Source of the DNA: Lachnospiraceae bacterium
Lineage (GTDB): Bacteria; Bacillota; Clostridia; Lachnospirales; Lachnospiraceae
Reading direction: 5' to 3'
Assembly: GCA_910575445.1 (NCBI GenBank)
Contig: CAJTFW010000003.1
Coordinates: 186,001-250,000 of the forward strand
Length of the DNA: 64,000 bases
In this document: in pieces, positions 43,456-52,248 of the stretch
Layout: each line of letters begins with the position of its first letter
How positions within the stretch are numbered: the first letter of the stretch is position 1
The notes under the pieces: model-generated
Databases searched by the model: none
What the model was told of the DNA's origin: nothing
The model's input: the letters and a program-made list of their open reading frames with translations, nothing else
Position numbers and translations under genes: made by a program

Positions 43456-44370
43456 ATGACTATATTTACAGTGTTTTTTCAGATGCTGTCACTTTTGATT
43501 ATGATTGGATGCGGGTATGTGGTTGCCAAAAAAGGTATGATGGATGCACACACAAACAGCCAGCTTTCAGAAGTTATCGTAAAGCTTTTAAATCCATTGT
43601 TGTTTTTTTCAAGTGCAGCAAATTCTGTAGGGCTGATTCCATTAGATACCATGGCTTTGACTGCTTTGATTGCCATTGGGATGTTTGTTATCTTTATTGC
43701 CGCCGGGATTCTTCTGTCGCCACTTTTTGACAGACATCCAGACCAACAGAAGATTTTTCAGATGATGTTTGTTTTCTCAAATCTGGGATTTATCGGGATT
43801 CCAGTTGTCAATAGTATTTTAGGAGCAGAATATGTGGTGTATGTTACAGAATTTCTGCTGGTGTATAATCTTGTGTTTTATACCTATGGCGTAGCGGTGA
43901 TGGATGGACATTTTTCGATGGATTCTCTAAAGGCGATGGTCAATCCGGGAACCGTGTGCAGCTTAGCGGCAATTCTTGTGATTGTCCTTGAGATTTCGAT
44001 TCCAGAATTTATAAAGACGGCAATTACCTATCTTGGCAATGCAGCTTCACCGATGGCTTTGATTTCTGTGGGATATACGTTGGCATGTTCGGATTTAAAG
44101 AAAATCTTTGGCGAGCCAAGACTATATATATTTTCATTGATTAAACTTTTGATACTTCCACTTCTGATGTTGCCACTTCTTCGTTTTGTGACCAAAGACC
44201 CGGCACTTATATCAGTATGTATGGTGCTTTTTGGGATGCCAATTGGAAATATGCCACTGATGCTTGGAAATCAAAGAGGAATTGACGGGAGCACCTGTAG
44301 CGCAGCCATAATCTTATCTACGGTACTTTGTGTATTTTCTGTGCCAATTATTGTGGCTTTTGTAAGATAA
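43456..44370 (+). CDS. AEC-family (auxin efflux carrier-like) transporter
   Basis: A 304-residue protein with about ten spans. N-terminal LLIMIGCGYVVAKKGMMDA and LLNPLLFFSSAANS, and C-terminal CMVLFGMPIGNMPLMLGNQRG are AEC hallmarks. It probably exports or imports a small organic acid or amino acid. GAGAGGGAAAC lies before the ATG at 43456. Confidence 0.87.
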   Translation: MTIFTVFFQMLSLLIMIGCGYVVAKKGMMDAHTNSQLSEVIVKLLNPLLFFSSAANSVGLIPLDTMALTALIAIGMFVIFIAAGILLSPLFDRHPDQQKIFQMMFVFSNLGFIGIPVVNSILGAEYVVYVTEFLLVYNLVFYTYGVAVMDGHFSMDSLKAMVNPGTVCSLAAILVIVLEISIPEFIKTAITYLGNAASPMALISVGYTLACSDLKKIFGEPRLYIFSLIKLLILPLLMLPLLRFVTKDPALISVCMVLFGMPIGNMPLMLGNQRGIDGSTCSAAIILSTVLCVFSVPIIVAFVR

Positions 44371-44392
44371 GAAAAAAGAACAAAAATATTAT

Positions 44393-44421
44393 TAGACATA
44401 CGAGATAGGATACGGTATAAT
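44393..44421 (+). promoter_or_regulatory. promoter of the hybrid histidine kinase
   Basis: TAGACA (44393-44398) and TATAAT (44416-44421) with a 17-base spacer. A weak hairpin (GCGTAGC/GCTGCGT, from about 44426) with a T-rich run lies in the leader. Confidence 0.7.
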
Positions 44422-44475
44422 ATGAGCGTAGCGGTTATCATTTGCTGCGTTTATATTTTTTAAAGGAGTTTTTGC

Positions 44476-47019
44476 ATGTTTAAGCAGACAAAAAGATTTT
44501 TATTGGCAAGTGTGAGTTTTCTGATAGTATTGTGTATTACTATTTTTATCTGGATAGGAATATATATGAACAAAAAGAGCGAAGTGGCTATTGGGGATAT
44601 TGGAAAAATCTATATGTCCGAGATGAGTAAGCAGCTTCAACAGAAATTTGATGCAATTATAGATTTACGCTTGTCACAGATGGATGGAATTGTGCTTAGA
44701 ACTCCTCCTTATAATGTGAAATACAGCGAAGAATTAATGGAAGAATTAGCAGTTAGTACAGAGATTCGAGGGTTTACTTACCTTGGACTTTATACATATG
44801 ATGGAAATTCTGAGACGGTCTACGGAGAACCTGTTACAGCTTTTGATCAAGAAGAACTTTTAGAAGTTTTACAGACAACTGATAAGAAAGTAACCAGTGG
44901 TTACAATGAAAAAGGAGAGCGCTTTTTGCTCTTGACTTATGATGTACAATATCCGATGGCAGATGGCAGACTAAGTGATGTGATGGTGGCTGGACTGCCA
45001 ATGGAATATCTAGATACTGCACTGGTACTAGAAGAAAATGACTCCATGGTCTATTATCATATTATTCGTGCGGATGGTACGTTTGTGATTCGCAGCGGAG
45101 ATGCATACCGGGATAACTATTTTAGCCGTGTGATGGAGATGTTTTCGGAGTACAACGGAAAGACATCAGAGCAGTATGCAGAAGAATTAAAAGAATCCAT
45201 GGAAAAGGGCAAGAATTATTCTACGCTTTTGCAGGTAGATGGGGTACGTCGCCATATGTATTGTTCTTTGCTTCCAGATTCCGAATGGTATCTAGTAGCT
45301 GTAATGCCTTATGGCGTGTTAGATGATGCGCTTAGTCGTCTAGAGCATCAGAGACAGTACACAATACTAGGAGCTTGTGGATTGATACTTTTAGCTGTAT
45401 TGATTATCTTTATTCTGTATTATAGAATGTCTCAGCAGCAGCTTAGAGAATTAAATCAAGCCAGAAGAGAAGCGATACAGGCAAATAAAGCTAAGAGTGA
45501 ATTTTTATCCAACATGAGTCATGATATTCGTACGCCTATGAATGGTATCGTGGGAATGACAGCGATTGCGATGGCCAATATGGATGATATTGACCGGGTA
45601 AAAGATTGCCTTGGCAAGATTACGCTTTCAAGTAAGCATCTACTAGGCTTGATTAACGATGTACTAGATATGTCTAAGATAGAGAGCGGAAAGTTGTCTC
45701 TAAATCTCAATCAGGTATCCTTGCATGAGACAATGGATAGCATTGTCAATATTATCAAACCGCAGATTGAAGCGAGAAAACAGCATTTTGATATCTTTAT
45801 TCAAAATATACAGACAGAAGATGTGTACTGTGACAGTGTACGTCTGAACCAGATTTTGATTAACCTGCTTTCCAACGCAATTAAATTCACACCAGAAGAT
45901 GGCGTTATCAATGTTTATTTAAGCCAGGAGAACTCTTCGTTAGGCTCAAACTATGTAAGATGTCATTTCCGCGTGAAGGATACTGGAATTGGTATGACCA
46001 AAGAGTTCCAGGAACATATTTTTGATACCTTTACAAGAGAGCAAAACTCGAATGTAGATAAGATTGAGGGAACTGGTCTTGGCATGGCTATCACCAAATG
46101 TATTGTAGATGCTATGGGCGGAACGATTATTTTGGAAAGTGAGATAGGAAAAGGCAGTGAATTCCATGTGATGCTGGATATGGAAAAGGCAATGGTCAAA
46201 GAGGAGGATATGATTCTGCCACCTTGGAGAATGTTGGTGGTGGACAATAACAAAGACCTTTGCTTAAGTGCAGTCTCTGTCTTAAAGGAGATTGGCATTG
46301 ATGCAGAGTGGGCGTTAAATGGCCATGAAGCGGTTGAGAAAGTAAAACAGCGCTATCAGGAGAGAAATAATTATGAGATTATCCTTCTAGACTGGAAGAT
46401 GCCAGGAATGGATGGTCTTGAGACTGCGAAAAGAATTCGGACACTTTTGGGAGATGAAGTTCCGATATTGATTATCTCTGCCTATGACTGGAGTGATATT
46501 GAGAAAGAGGCGCAGGAGATTGGTATTCATGGCTTTATCTCCAAGCCGCTCTTTAAATCCAATCTGTTCTTGGGACTTCGCCATTATCTGATGGGAGAAG
46601 GAGAAGAGAACCATACAGAAGAAGTGAAGTTAGAGCAGTTTGTCGGAAAGAGGATTCTGTTGTCGGAGGATAATGACCTGAACTGGGAGATTGCAGAGGA
46701 TATCTTATCAGAAGCTGGATTTGAATTGGAGAGAGCAGAAAATGGTAAGGTATGTGTAGAGAAATTTACAGAATCCGAAGAAGGATATTATGATTTGATT
46801 CTGATGGATATTCGGATGCCAGTGATGAACGGATATGAGGCAGCAGAGCAGATTCGAAAACTTGAGCGCACAGATGTCAATTTGCCAATTATTGCGATGA
46901 CTGCGGATGCTTTCTCAGAGGATATTGAGCACTGTAAAGAATGTGGAATGAATGAGCATGTCTCAAAGCCAATCGATGTGGACAGGCTGATTCAGATTTT
47001 AAGTAAGTATTTAAAATGA
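44476..47019 (+). CDS. membrane hybrid histidine kinase with two receiver domains
   Basis: An 847-residue sensor: membrane helix 8-30, a PDC/Cache-like extracellular domain (about 35-290), a second helix (about 295-317), HisKA with [14 protein letters not shown] (His349), an HATPase domain ([32 protein letters not shown]), receiver 1 (about 585-700; Asp639 in [11 protein letters not shown]) and receiver 2 (about 727-845; Asp778 in [19 protein letters not shown]). Receiver 1 has VVDNN in place of the usual acidic pair, so it may be degenerate. No DNA-binding partner is adjacent; the signal is unknown. Confidence 0.93.
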   Translation: MFKQTKRFLLASVSFLIVLCITIFIWIGIYMNKKSEVAIGDIGKIYMSEMSKQLQQKFDAIIDLRLSQMDGIVLRTPPYNVKYSEELMEELAVSTEIRGFTYLGLYTYDGNSETVYGEPVTAFDQEELLEVLQTTDKKVTSGYNEKGERFLLLTYDVQYPMADGRLSDVMVAGLPMEYLDTALVLEENDSMVYYHIIRADGTFVIRSGDAYRDNYFSRVMEMFSEYNGKTSEQYAEELKESMEKGKNYSTLLQVDGVRRHMYCSLLPDSEWYLVAVMPYGVLDDALSRLEHQRQYTILGACGLILLAVLIIFILYYRMSQQQLRELNQARREAIQANKAKSEFLSNMSHDIRTPMNGIVGMTAIAMANMDDIDRVKDCLGKITLSSKHLLGLINDVLDMSKIESGKLSLNLNQVSLHETMDSIVNIIKPQIEARKQHFDIFIQNIQTEDVYCDSVRLNQILINLLSNAIKFTPEDGVINVYLSQENSSLGSNYVRCHFRVKDTGIGMTKEFQEHIFDTFTREQNSNVDKIEGTGLGMAITKCIVDAMGGTIILESEIGKGSEFHVMLDMEKAMVKEEDMILPPWRMLVVDNNKDLCLSAVSVLKEIGIDAEWALNGHEAVEKVKQRYQERNNYEIILLDWKMPGMDGLETAKRIRTLLGDEVPILIISAYDWSDIEKEAQEIGIHGFISKPLFKSNLFLGLRHYLMGEGEENHTEEVKLEQFVGKRILLSEDNDLNWEIAEDILSEAGFELERAENGKVCVEKFTESEEGYYDLILMDIRMPVMNGYEAAEQIRKLERTDVNLPIIAMTADAFSEDIEHCKECGMNEHVSKPIDVDRLIQILSKYLK

Positions 47020-47082
47020 CAGTAAGACAGACTGAACATATGTAAAGGTAAAGAAATATGTTCAAGTAGGAGGAGTTCTGCA

Positions 47083-48114
47083 TTGAGAGATGATATGAAA
47101 GAGATTGTGAAAAAAATAGCATTTTTTCAAGAGGAGCTGAAAAAGATTCCAAAGAAAGGAAAAGTGACAGAAAGAGAGGAATTTACGTTACTTTTAAGTG
47201 GAATTTCGGCTTGCAGAAAGATTCCGGGAATCATGGGACATATGGGATATCAGTCTTTATACCATTGTGAGGAAGAAGATGCGTTAAAAGCGAGGCGGTA
47301 TCTAAGGGAATTATATCAGATTTCCAATCGAAATTCTTTGCAGGAGGCGCTTTTACGGACGTTCTCAGATAGTGAGCGGTATAAATACTATATGACGTTT
47401 TGGGTTGGAGCGCCTTTGTTTGATGTGGAAAGACTTAATGCAGATGTAAAGGAGCTGTTTCTTCGGCAGATGGAGATGGCAAAGTTTTTTTATCCGATGC
47501 TTCAGGAGAAAGGATTTTATGCCTGGGATATCAATGAGAAGATTGGACTTTGCCGTAAAGCGGTGGCATGTGGAATTATCTCAGATGCAGAGTTTTGGGA
47601 AATGACAGATCCTTTTGTACGCTTAGCACAAGTATTTTATCACTCCTGGGAAGAGTATGCGCTTAGTTGCCTTTGCGGTGCAGTCTTTTTTATGCGCAGA
47701 GAGGAAAAGGAACTGCTAAAGTTTTTGGACCTGAATATTGGTCTGGTGCGCCAGCTTTTTGAGGAAGGCGGGGCATGGAGAGAGCACGCCTGGTATATAC
47801 CACAAAAGAAGGAGTGGACAGAGCTTTTAGGAGTGGATATGGAACAGGAGTGTCTGGTGACCAAAAAGGTGCTAGAAGAGGAGCGGGTGGGCTATCTCTA
47901 TCGTGTGGAACCAGAAGAAGATTTTCCTGACTGTGGATGGCGTATCTTTACCGGAGATGAGTCAGAAGCATATATTGCAGACCCGGAGCATATTGTGATG
48001 GAAAGCTTTAGTCATATCTGTAATATAGACCCAACGATTTTGCCATATTTTAATGCAGGCTATGGGAAGGCATATGAGAAGAAGAACAATGTCTGGATGG
48101 AGACGACATCCTAG
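47083..48114 (+). CDS. DUF1266-like/DUF2185-like two-domain protein
   Basis: A 343-residue cytosolic protein. The middle (about 80-215) resembles DUF1266 (GFYAWDINEKIGLCRKAVACGIISDAEFWEM, SWEEYALSCLCGAVFF). The last about 60 residues (DCGWRIFTGDESEAYIADPEHI, DPTILPYFNAGYGKAYEK) resemble the DUF2185/immunity protein 33 domain. A role against a toxin is possible but unproven. It starts with TTG at 47083, 8 bases after AGGAGGAG. It is the last intact gene before the mobile-element island. Confidence 0.72.
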   Translation: MRDDMKEIVKKIAFFQEELKKIPKKGKVTEREEFTLLLSGISACRKIPGIMGHMGYQSLYHCEEEDALKARRYLRELYQISNRNSLQEALLRTFSDSERYKYYMTFWVGAPLFDVERLNADVKELFLRQMEMAKFFYPMLQEKGFYAWDINEKIGLCRKAVACGIISDAEFWEMTDPFVRLAQVFYHSWEEYALSCLCGAVFFMRREEKELLKFLDLNIGLVRQLFEEGGAWREHAWYIPQKKEWTELLGVDMEQECLVTKKVLEEERVGYLYRVEPEEDFPDCGWRIFTGDESEAYIADPEHIVMESFSHICNIDPTILPYFNAGYGKAYEKKNNVWMETTS

Positions 48115-48351
48115 TTTTCCTTGGCGATGATGAAAACTTTGGATAAGGAAAGCCAGTAAAATCAAATATTTACAAGTGACAAGGAAGTAATTTCAGATTA
48201 GGCGGTATAGCCCCAATTACAAGGGCTGTACCGTCTTTTTGAGTTCCTATGCGCCTTACCGTTTCGGTTGCGTGGCAGAAAGGAAATTGATTTCTCCTAC
48301 AAAGTTGAAAACAATATCCCTTTTTTCATACCAAGAAACGAGGTGATTATC
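48115..48351. other. left edge of the mobile island: terminator and gene debris
   Basis: A strong terminator stem (48201-48213 with 48223-48235, followed by TTTTT) closes the DUF1266 gene side. From about 48270 to 48340 a short open stretch has no recognised product; a ribosome site GAGGTGAT (48341-48348) then precedes the parA fragment. Confidence 0.6.
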
Positions 48352-48445
48352 TTGAACACGCAAATCATCGCCATCGCCAACCAAAAGAGAGGTGTGGCAA
48401 GACCACAACCTGTGCCAATTTAGGGATAGCCTATGAAAATGAGAA
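48352..48445 (+). pseudogene. parA/soj start fragment, frameshifted
   Basis: From TTG 48352 the frame reads LNTQIIAIANQKR, the start of a plasmid-type ParA ATPase. The Walker box is broken: the glycine codon became AGA and one G is missing, so the frame stops at 48420; restoring one base gives GKTTTCANLGIAYENENG. The remainder of the gene is absent. Confidence 0.8.
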
Positions 48446-48660
48446 CGGAATACACCTGCCCTTTGGAACTGGTGCATGACATGATTAAAGGGAAGTGGAA
48501 ACCGATCATCTTATGGCGGCTGCGTCTAGGGGCGACATCTCTGGCGAAGCTGGAACGTGACATAGACGGCATTACACAAAAGATGCTGCCAATGAAAACG
48601 GCATCCCTACTTATTCTTTACCCTTTAAGGTGGAAGATGCGCCGCAGGAAACTTTCCTGA
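48433..48660 (+). pseudogene. HxlR-family regulator fragment
   Basis: The first about 50 residues (YTCPLELVHDMIKGKWKPII, SLAKLERDIDGITQKML) are the start of an HxlR winged-helix regulator with its N-terminal cysteine. After KML the sequence changes to unrelated residues; in another frame the continuation reads NENGIPTYSLPFKVEDAPQE and stops near 48681. It appears to be a chimeric remnant joined to the parA debris. Confidence 0.7.
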
Positions 48661-48681
48661 TTTTACTGCCAATTGATTTAT

Positions 48682-48840
48682 AATCTATCATTGCTATCAC
48701 CTCTATTGCATTGTAGGTGCAAATAGACAAACTAATAATGACTTAAAAACGCAAGTAGATTTTATAATGCAAAAAGCTATAAAAAAATATGGAATTTTGC
48801 CGATAAAACATATAAAGACTGAACCGGGTTTCCTAAATGT
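48682..48840. other. AT-rich stretch without recognisable gene
   Basis: No frame longer than about 45 codons resembles a known family; short frames such as MQKAIKKYGILPIKHIKTEP may be debris of an element gene. Confidence 0.5.
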
Positions 48841-48998
48841 AGGAAGCTGATCTTCTCCGTAAGGAACCCCGTAGTGGAAAAAGTGCAGGTCGTAGAAGGC
48901 ACCGGCCTGTCGAACGTGAAGGTTGTGGCGGACAAATACGGGGCGATTTCGCCGTTTCCTGTGACAATGAAAAGTTCCAGGCGGTGGTGATGTTATAA
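48841..48998 (+). pseudogene. GHKL histidine kinase C-terminal remnant
   Basis: The sequence reads RKLIFSVRNPVVEKVQVVEG, then TGLSNVKVVADKYG; after a one-base loss (near 48940) it continues in the next frame as GDFAVSCDNEKFQAVVML and stops at 48998. This is the end of an AgrC/VirS-type GHKL sensor. The rest of the gene is missing. Confidence 0.75.
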
Positions 48999-49000
48999 AC

Positions 49001-49040
49001 TTTATGGTCATTTCGTGCAATTTATAGTCACTTGGTGCAA
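49001..49040. repeat. two tandem 20-base repeats, possible LytTR-regulator site
   Basis: TTTATGGTCATTTCGTGCAA (49001-49020) is followed directly by TTTATAGTCACTTGGTGCAA (49021-49040), 17 of 20 identical. Two direct repeats in 20-21 base phase, beside a GHKL kinase tail, resemble the binding sites of LytTR (AgrA/VirR-type) regulators. Confidence 0.65.
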
Positions 49041-49148
49041 TCGCGGTTTGAAATGCGGGCGCATCAGCCGATGGATTTTATGAAACAGCAAAATATGCAC
49101 ATAGAAGAAAATGGGCATAAAAAATATTAAGTCAAGGAGGATGATAAT

Positions 49149-49892
49149 ATGTCTATGAATGTGAATGGAAGCACACAGCAGATGGGAACTGAATGGTACC
49201 AGAACATGAAGATGCAAAAGCCTGACCGGAATGCTCCGGAGGCGCAGCCGCCGCAGGCTGACAGGGCGGTGAATGTCATAATTTCAAGGGAGGGGCTTGA
49301 AAGCCTGCAAAACGGCGGCAGGACCAGAACCCACGAGGGCGTGGTAAAGCAGAAAGAGTCCATAATGCAGGCATCAAAGTCCATAGGGGCAGGTTATGAA
49401 TACCGTCTGTCCGAGGAAATCGGGAAGCTGAAAGGGCAGAGGGATAACGGCGGCGCATACAGCTTTTCGGACAAGGCAGCGGACTATGTAAGGGTGTATG
49501 GGAACCTTTACGATGAGATTGTGCAGGGTTATAAGGACGGTACAGTGGAGCGTTATGTGGGGGATGAAAATTCTGAAACGGGGTTTCGTAAGATGACGCT
49601 TGATGAGGAACTGGCCAGACTGGATAAGGCGTTCCAGAAGATGGCTGACGGTGCAGGTGTTAAGGAAATGATTTCAGGCGAGTTCAATAGGCTGGCATCC
49701 AAGGTCGGGAGCAGGCAGACAGCATTCACGGATGTAAACAAGAAGCCGCAGGGTACAGACGTGCCACAGAAACTGATGGCGCTGGCACAGGTGTGGAAGG
49801 ATGCCTATAAGGTTTCCGGTTCCAAAGAGGACGGCATGGAGAAAGTGCTGTCCATGCTGGATGGTATGTTCGGCATTAAGAATGAAGCGTAA
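49149..49892 (+). CDS. hypothetical protein, mobile-island cargo
   Basis: No family recognised. The 247-residue, mostly hydrophilic protein has no signal peptide or membrane helix. It begins with a low-complexity, Gln/Pro/Asn-rich stretch (about 1-40), then NVIISREGLESLQNGG, and a helical rest with many charged residues (YEYRLSEEIGKLKGQ, DEELARLDKAFQKMADG). AAGGAGG is 8 bases upstream. Base composition is more GC-rich than the chromosomal neighbours. It is 14 bases before the next gene, with which it forms a pair behind the tandem repeats. Confidence 0.75.
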   Translation: MSMNVNGSTQQMGTEWYQNMKMQKPDRNAPEAQPPQADRAVNVIISREGLESLQNGGRTRTHEGVVKQKESIMQASKSIGAGYEYRLSEEIGKLKGQRDNGGAYSFSDKAADYVRVYGNLYDEIVQGYKDGTVERYVGDENSETGFRKMTLDEELARLDKAFQKMADGAGVKEMISGEFNRLASKVGSRQTAFTDVNKKPQGTDVPQKLMALAQVWKDAYKVSGSKEDGMEKVLSMLDGMFGIKNEA

Positions 49893-49906
49893 AGGAGGTA
49901 TAGGAT

Positions 49907-50569
49907 ATGCTTATAATCAGGGATTTCAGTAACAGGTTCCAGCAGATATCGGGAATGCCCATAAACAGCAAGGGCGGTAAGGATATGCTGAAAAGGGCAG
50001 GCATTGATACGAACAGCAAACAGTATCAGACAGTAATGAAAAGTATGTCAGCGGCGTGTTCTGGTGTTGGGTACACAAATGTTCAGGCAATCAAAAACAG
50101 GATGAGCCGCTATGATAAGGATGGCGACTACATCAGTCCTGTTACGGGATTGGCAGGTCTGGTTGTAACGGAGAAAAACCGTGCAGAAAAGAATAGAATC
50201 ATTGATATACCGGAGAGTAGCAGGGATGAGATGTTTGAACTGACCAAGAAAGAGTTTCTGCAGGAAAACGGTGTAGGCAATGGGGACACTACAAGACGTT
50301 CAGATGTATATTTGAATCTGTACCGGAAAATGGATAAGAATGACAGACTGGCAGCAGGGAATACATTAAGGCAGTATGAGCGGGCATATACGCAGGCATT
50401 TGTTGATGCGGTGAAGGCTGTTGATCCGAAATGGGAGCCGGGCAAGCCAATTCCGTCCGGGGCTTTGGACGGAATCACAAGGGAGTCCATCGACAATTCG
50501 CTTGTGCAGTCAGGCGGCTCTCTTGTGAAAAAACCATCTTCGGGCAGCACACTGGATATACAGATATAA
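49907..50569 (+). CDS. hypothetical protein, mobile-island cargo
   Basis: No family recognised. The 220-residue soluble protein contains ISGMPINSKGGKDMLKRAGID at its start, a possible Ca/EF-like loop RYDKDGDYISPVTG (about 69-82), and a C-terminal Gly/Ser tail (SGGSLVKKPSSGSTLD). It follows the previous gene by 14 bases with AAAGGAGG between, so both are probably co-transcribed. Partners in an unknown two-protein function. Confidence 0.75.
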   Translation: MLIIRDFSNRFQQISGMPINSKGGKDMLKRAGIDTNSKQYQTVMKSMSAACSGVGYTNVQAIKNRMSRYDKDGDYISPVTGLAGLVVTEKNRAEKNRIIDIPESSRDEMFELTKKEFLQENGVGNGDTTRRSDVYLNLYRKMDKNDRLAAGNTLRQYERAYTQAFVDAVKAVDPKWEPGKPIPSGALDGITRESIDNSLVQSGGSLVKKPSSGSTLDIQI

Positions 50570-50584
50570 TTTTTACACATTGTT

Positions 50585-50616
50585 CCGCAGAGGCGCATAA
50601 TACTTTGCCTCTGCGG
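50585..50616 (+). terminator. hairpin after the two-gene unit
   Basis: CCGCAGAGGC (50585-50594) pairs perfectly with GCCTCTGCGG (50607-50616), loop 12; no U-run follows. Confidence 0.55.
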
Positions 50617-50692
50617 ACTGCATGGGTGCAGGGGTAGCTCTGAACGAGTGCGGGCTGTTGAGTCAAAAATAGTTGGAGGGTTCTGTAATATT

Positions 50693-51040
50693 GTGAAAAA
50701 GAACATTATTTTATGGGTGGCGTCTTCGGCGGTAGTAATGCTGGCGTTTTCGTGGCTTGCGGTTACTTTCGTAAAAGGCGATGCAGGAATGGCGGTATGC
50801 TTTCTTCTGCTTTTTGCAGTCAATCCATTATATTCCGTGATAATCGGAGCGTTTGCGGGAAAAGATGTGAAGCATCTGTGGAGCCTTCCGGTTATTTCAG
50901 CAGTGCTATTTCTGATAGGAACATGGATATTCTTTGACATGGGAGAAACGGCATTTATCCTTTATGCGGCAGTCTATCTCGTTATAGGGATAATGGCTAT
51001 GCTGATTTCTATGTTTATTAGAAAGAAAACGCAGGAGTAA
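50693..51040 (+). CDS. small membrane protein, four predicted spans
   Basis: A 115-residue hydrophobic protein with segments at about 4-25, 32-52, 58-75 and 80-108, of unknown family. GTG at 50693 is chosen over ATG 50648 because GGAGGG (50675-50680) stands before it, 12 bases away. A small hairpin CCTGAC/GTCAGG follows the stop (about 51041-51059). Confidence 0.6.
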   Translation: MKKNIILWVASSAVVMLAFSWLAVTFVKGDAGMAVCFLLLFAVNPLYSVIIGAFAGKDVKHLWSLPVISAVLFLIGTWIFFDMGETAFILYAAVYLVIGIMAMLISMFIRKKTQE

Positions 51041-51122
51041 CCTGACAAGGAGGGTCAGGTATCTCGGCTTTCCAGTGTATCGGGGAACCTTATAATAAAG
51101 TTGTTGAATGGAGTTAGGGTTG

Positions 51123-51290
51123 ATGAAAAAAGCAGCGTTGATTTTAGGAATAATTTTTTTGGTTTTGACATTTGTAGGCGGTGGATATGTTCTTATAAAT
51201 CATGGGCAAGTAAATGCGGGATATGCGGCTGTGCCGGGAATTTGGACTGTGATATGTTTTGGGTTTTACCGGAATGGGAAACGTGACTAA
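51123..51290 (+). CDS. small two-span membrane protein
   Basis: A 55-residue protein: KKAALILGIIFLVLTFVGGGYVLI and YAAVPGIWTVICFGFY form two helices. GGAG 8 bases upstream supports the ATG at 51123; TATAAT at about 51091-51096 could be its -10. Family unknown. Confidence 0.5.
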   Translation: MKKAALILGIIFLVLTFVGGGYVLINHGQVNAGYAAVPGIWTVICFGFYRNGKRD

Positions 51291-51332
51291 TTTCAGTTTG
51301 CCAGGCATGGCTTTAGACTATAAAGTTATCAT

Positions 51333-51683
51333 TTGGAATTTTATGGTTTTATATCCCCAATAAGGTCACAGCCTGACAGGGCGGCGCTGATGGGGAAGGT
51401 CAGTCAGGAAATGGCGGACATGAAAACGATACGGGAGGCTGACAGGCGGTGGCTGCGCCTCCTGTTCGGAGAGCCGTATGAGGCTAAGCTCCAGTCCGAG
51501 CAGGACATCGCCAATATCCACCAGTGGGTCGGAACCATCCGGCAGTATCTGGACTTGCAGGAACTGAACCGGGAAATCATTGAGGAACTGATTGACCGCA
51601 TTGAAGTTGGAGAACGAACCATCATAGACGGTCAAAGACACCAGGACATTAAAATTTACTACTGCTTTGTTGGGCTGGTGTGA
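51333..51683 (+). pseudogene. C-terminal fragment of a large serine recombinase
   Basis: From about residue 15 the frame reads as the end of a Tn4451/TnpX-type serine recombinase: LNREIIEELIDRIEVGERTI and YYCFVGLV, with preceding helical EADRRWLRLLFGEPYEAKLQ. The catalytic N-terminal domain and the zinc-ribbon part are missing, so the fragment cannot act. Confidence 0.8.
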
Positions 51684-51787
51684 TCGGGCAAAAAAAGCGC
51701 CTGACCGCATCAGCAGCCAGACGGAAACATTCTGTAACAGCAGCGATATTTGATTGTTGCACACTAATTTGTCGAATTAGAGAGAAA

Positions 51788-52090
51788 TTAGCAGTTTACC
51801 CCTCCCAAATGCCTCGTGTTCTTAAACAGGTTGCGAAACGGGGTAAAATCGTTGTCGCCTTTTGCGCTGTCTATCTCGTCATTGATTGCGATATATCTCA
51901 CGTCACGCTCTACGAAAAAGATTTCCGTATAGTAGCCGACTTTCAGATAATCGCGCCCTAATCTTGACATATCTTTGACAATGACCGTCGCTGTGTTTCC
52001 AGCTTCGATTTCTGCAATCATTCTGTTAAAATTCGGTCTGTCAAAAGCTGACGTTAGATAACGATACTTTTGAAAACACTGAAAAATCAC
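51788..52090 (-). pseudogene. N-terminal-domain fragment of a serine recombinase
   Basis: On the minus strand FDRPNFNRMIAEIEAGN, VIVKDMSRLGRDYLKVGYYTE and RYIAINDEIDSAKGDNDFTPFRNLF are the middle of a resolvase catalytic domain, including the Arg-rich SRLGRDY helix. The start with the catalytic serine and everything after FRNLF are missing; the remaining ends are unrelated sequence. The IS element inserted 1-2 bases from the fragment's broken 5' end. Confidence 0.82.
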
Positions 52091-52113
52091 AATGTCATTA
52101 ACTTAAGAAAAAG

Positions 52114-52165
52114 CAATACCGGATAGCTTTACACCCATCCATGGGGTAAAGGACATCTGGTATTG
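52114..52165 (-). terminator. hairpin after the transposase gene inside the IS
   Basis: CAATACC/GGTATTG (52114-52120 with 52159-52165) enclose a second stem (TTTAC-CCCAT/ATGGG-TAAA); on the minus strand it is followed by CTTTTTCTT. Confidence 0.7.
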
Positions 52166-52248
52166 TTCTGGAAAATTAATTCTAATATTTGATAGCATTC
52201 TACTGTATTTATCATGCAGGACGTGCTCATGTTCTATAACTTTTCTGC

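Noticed and set aside
49001-49040. CRISPR-like repeats
   Set aside because: Only two units, directly adjacent without spacers, and no cas genes nearby.
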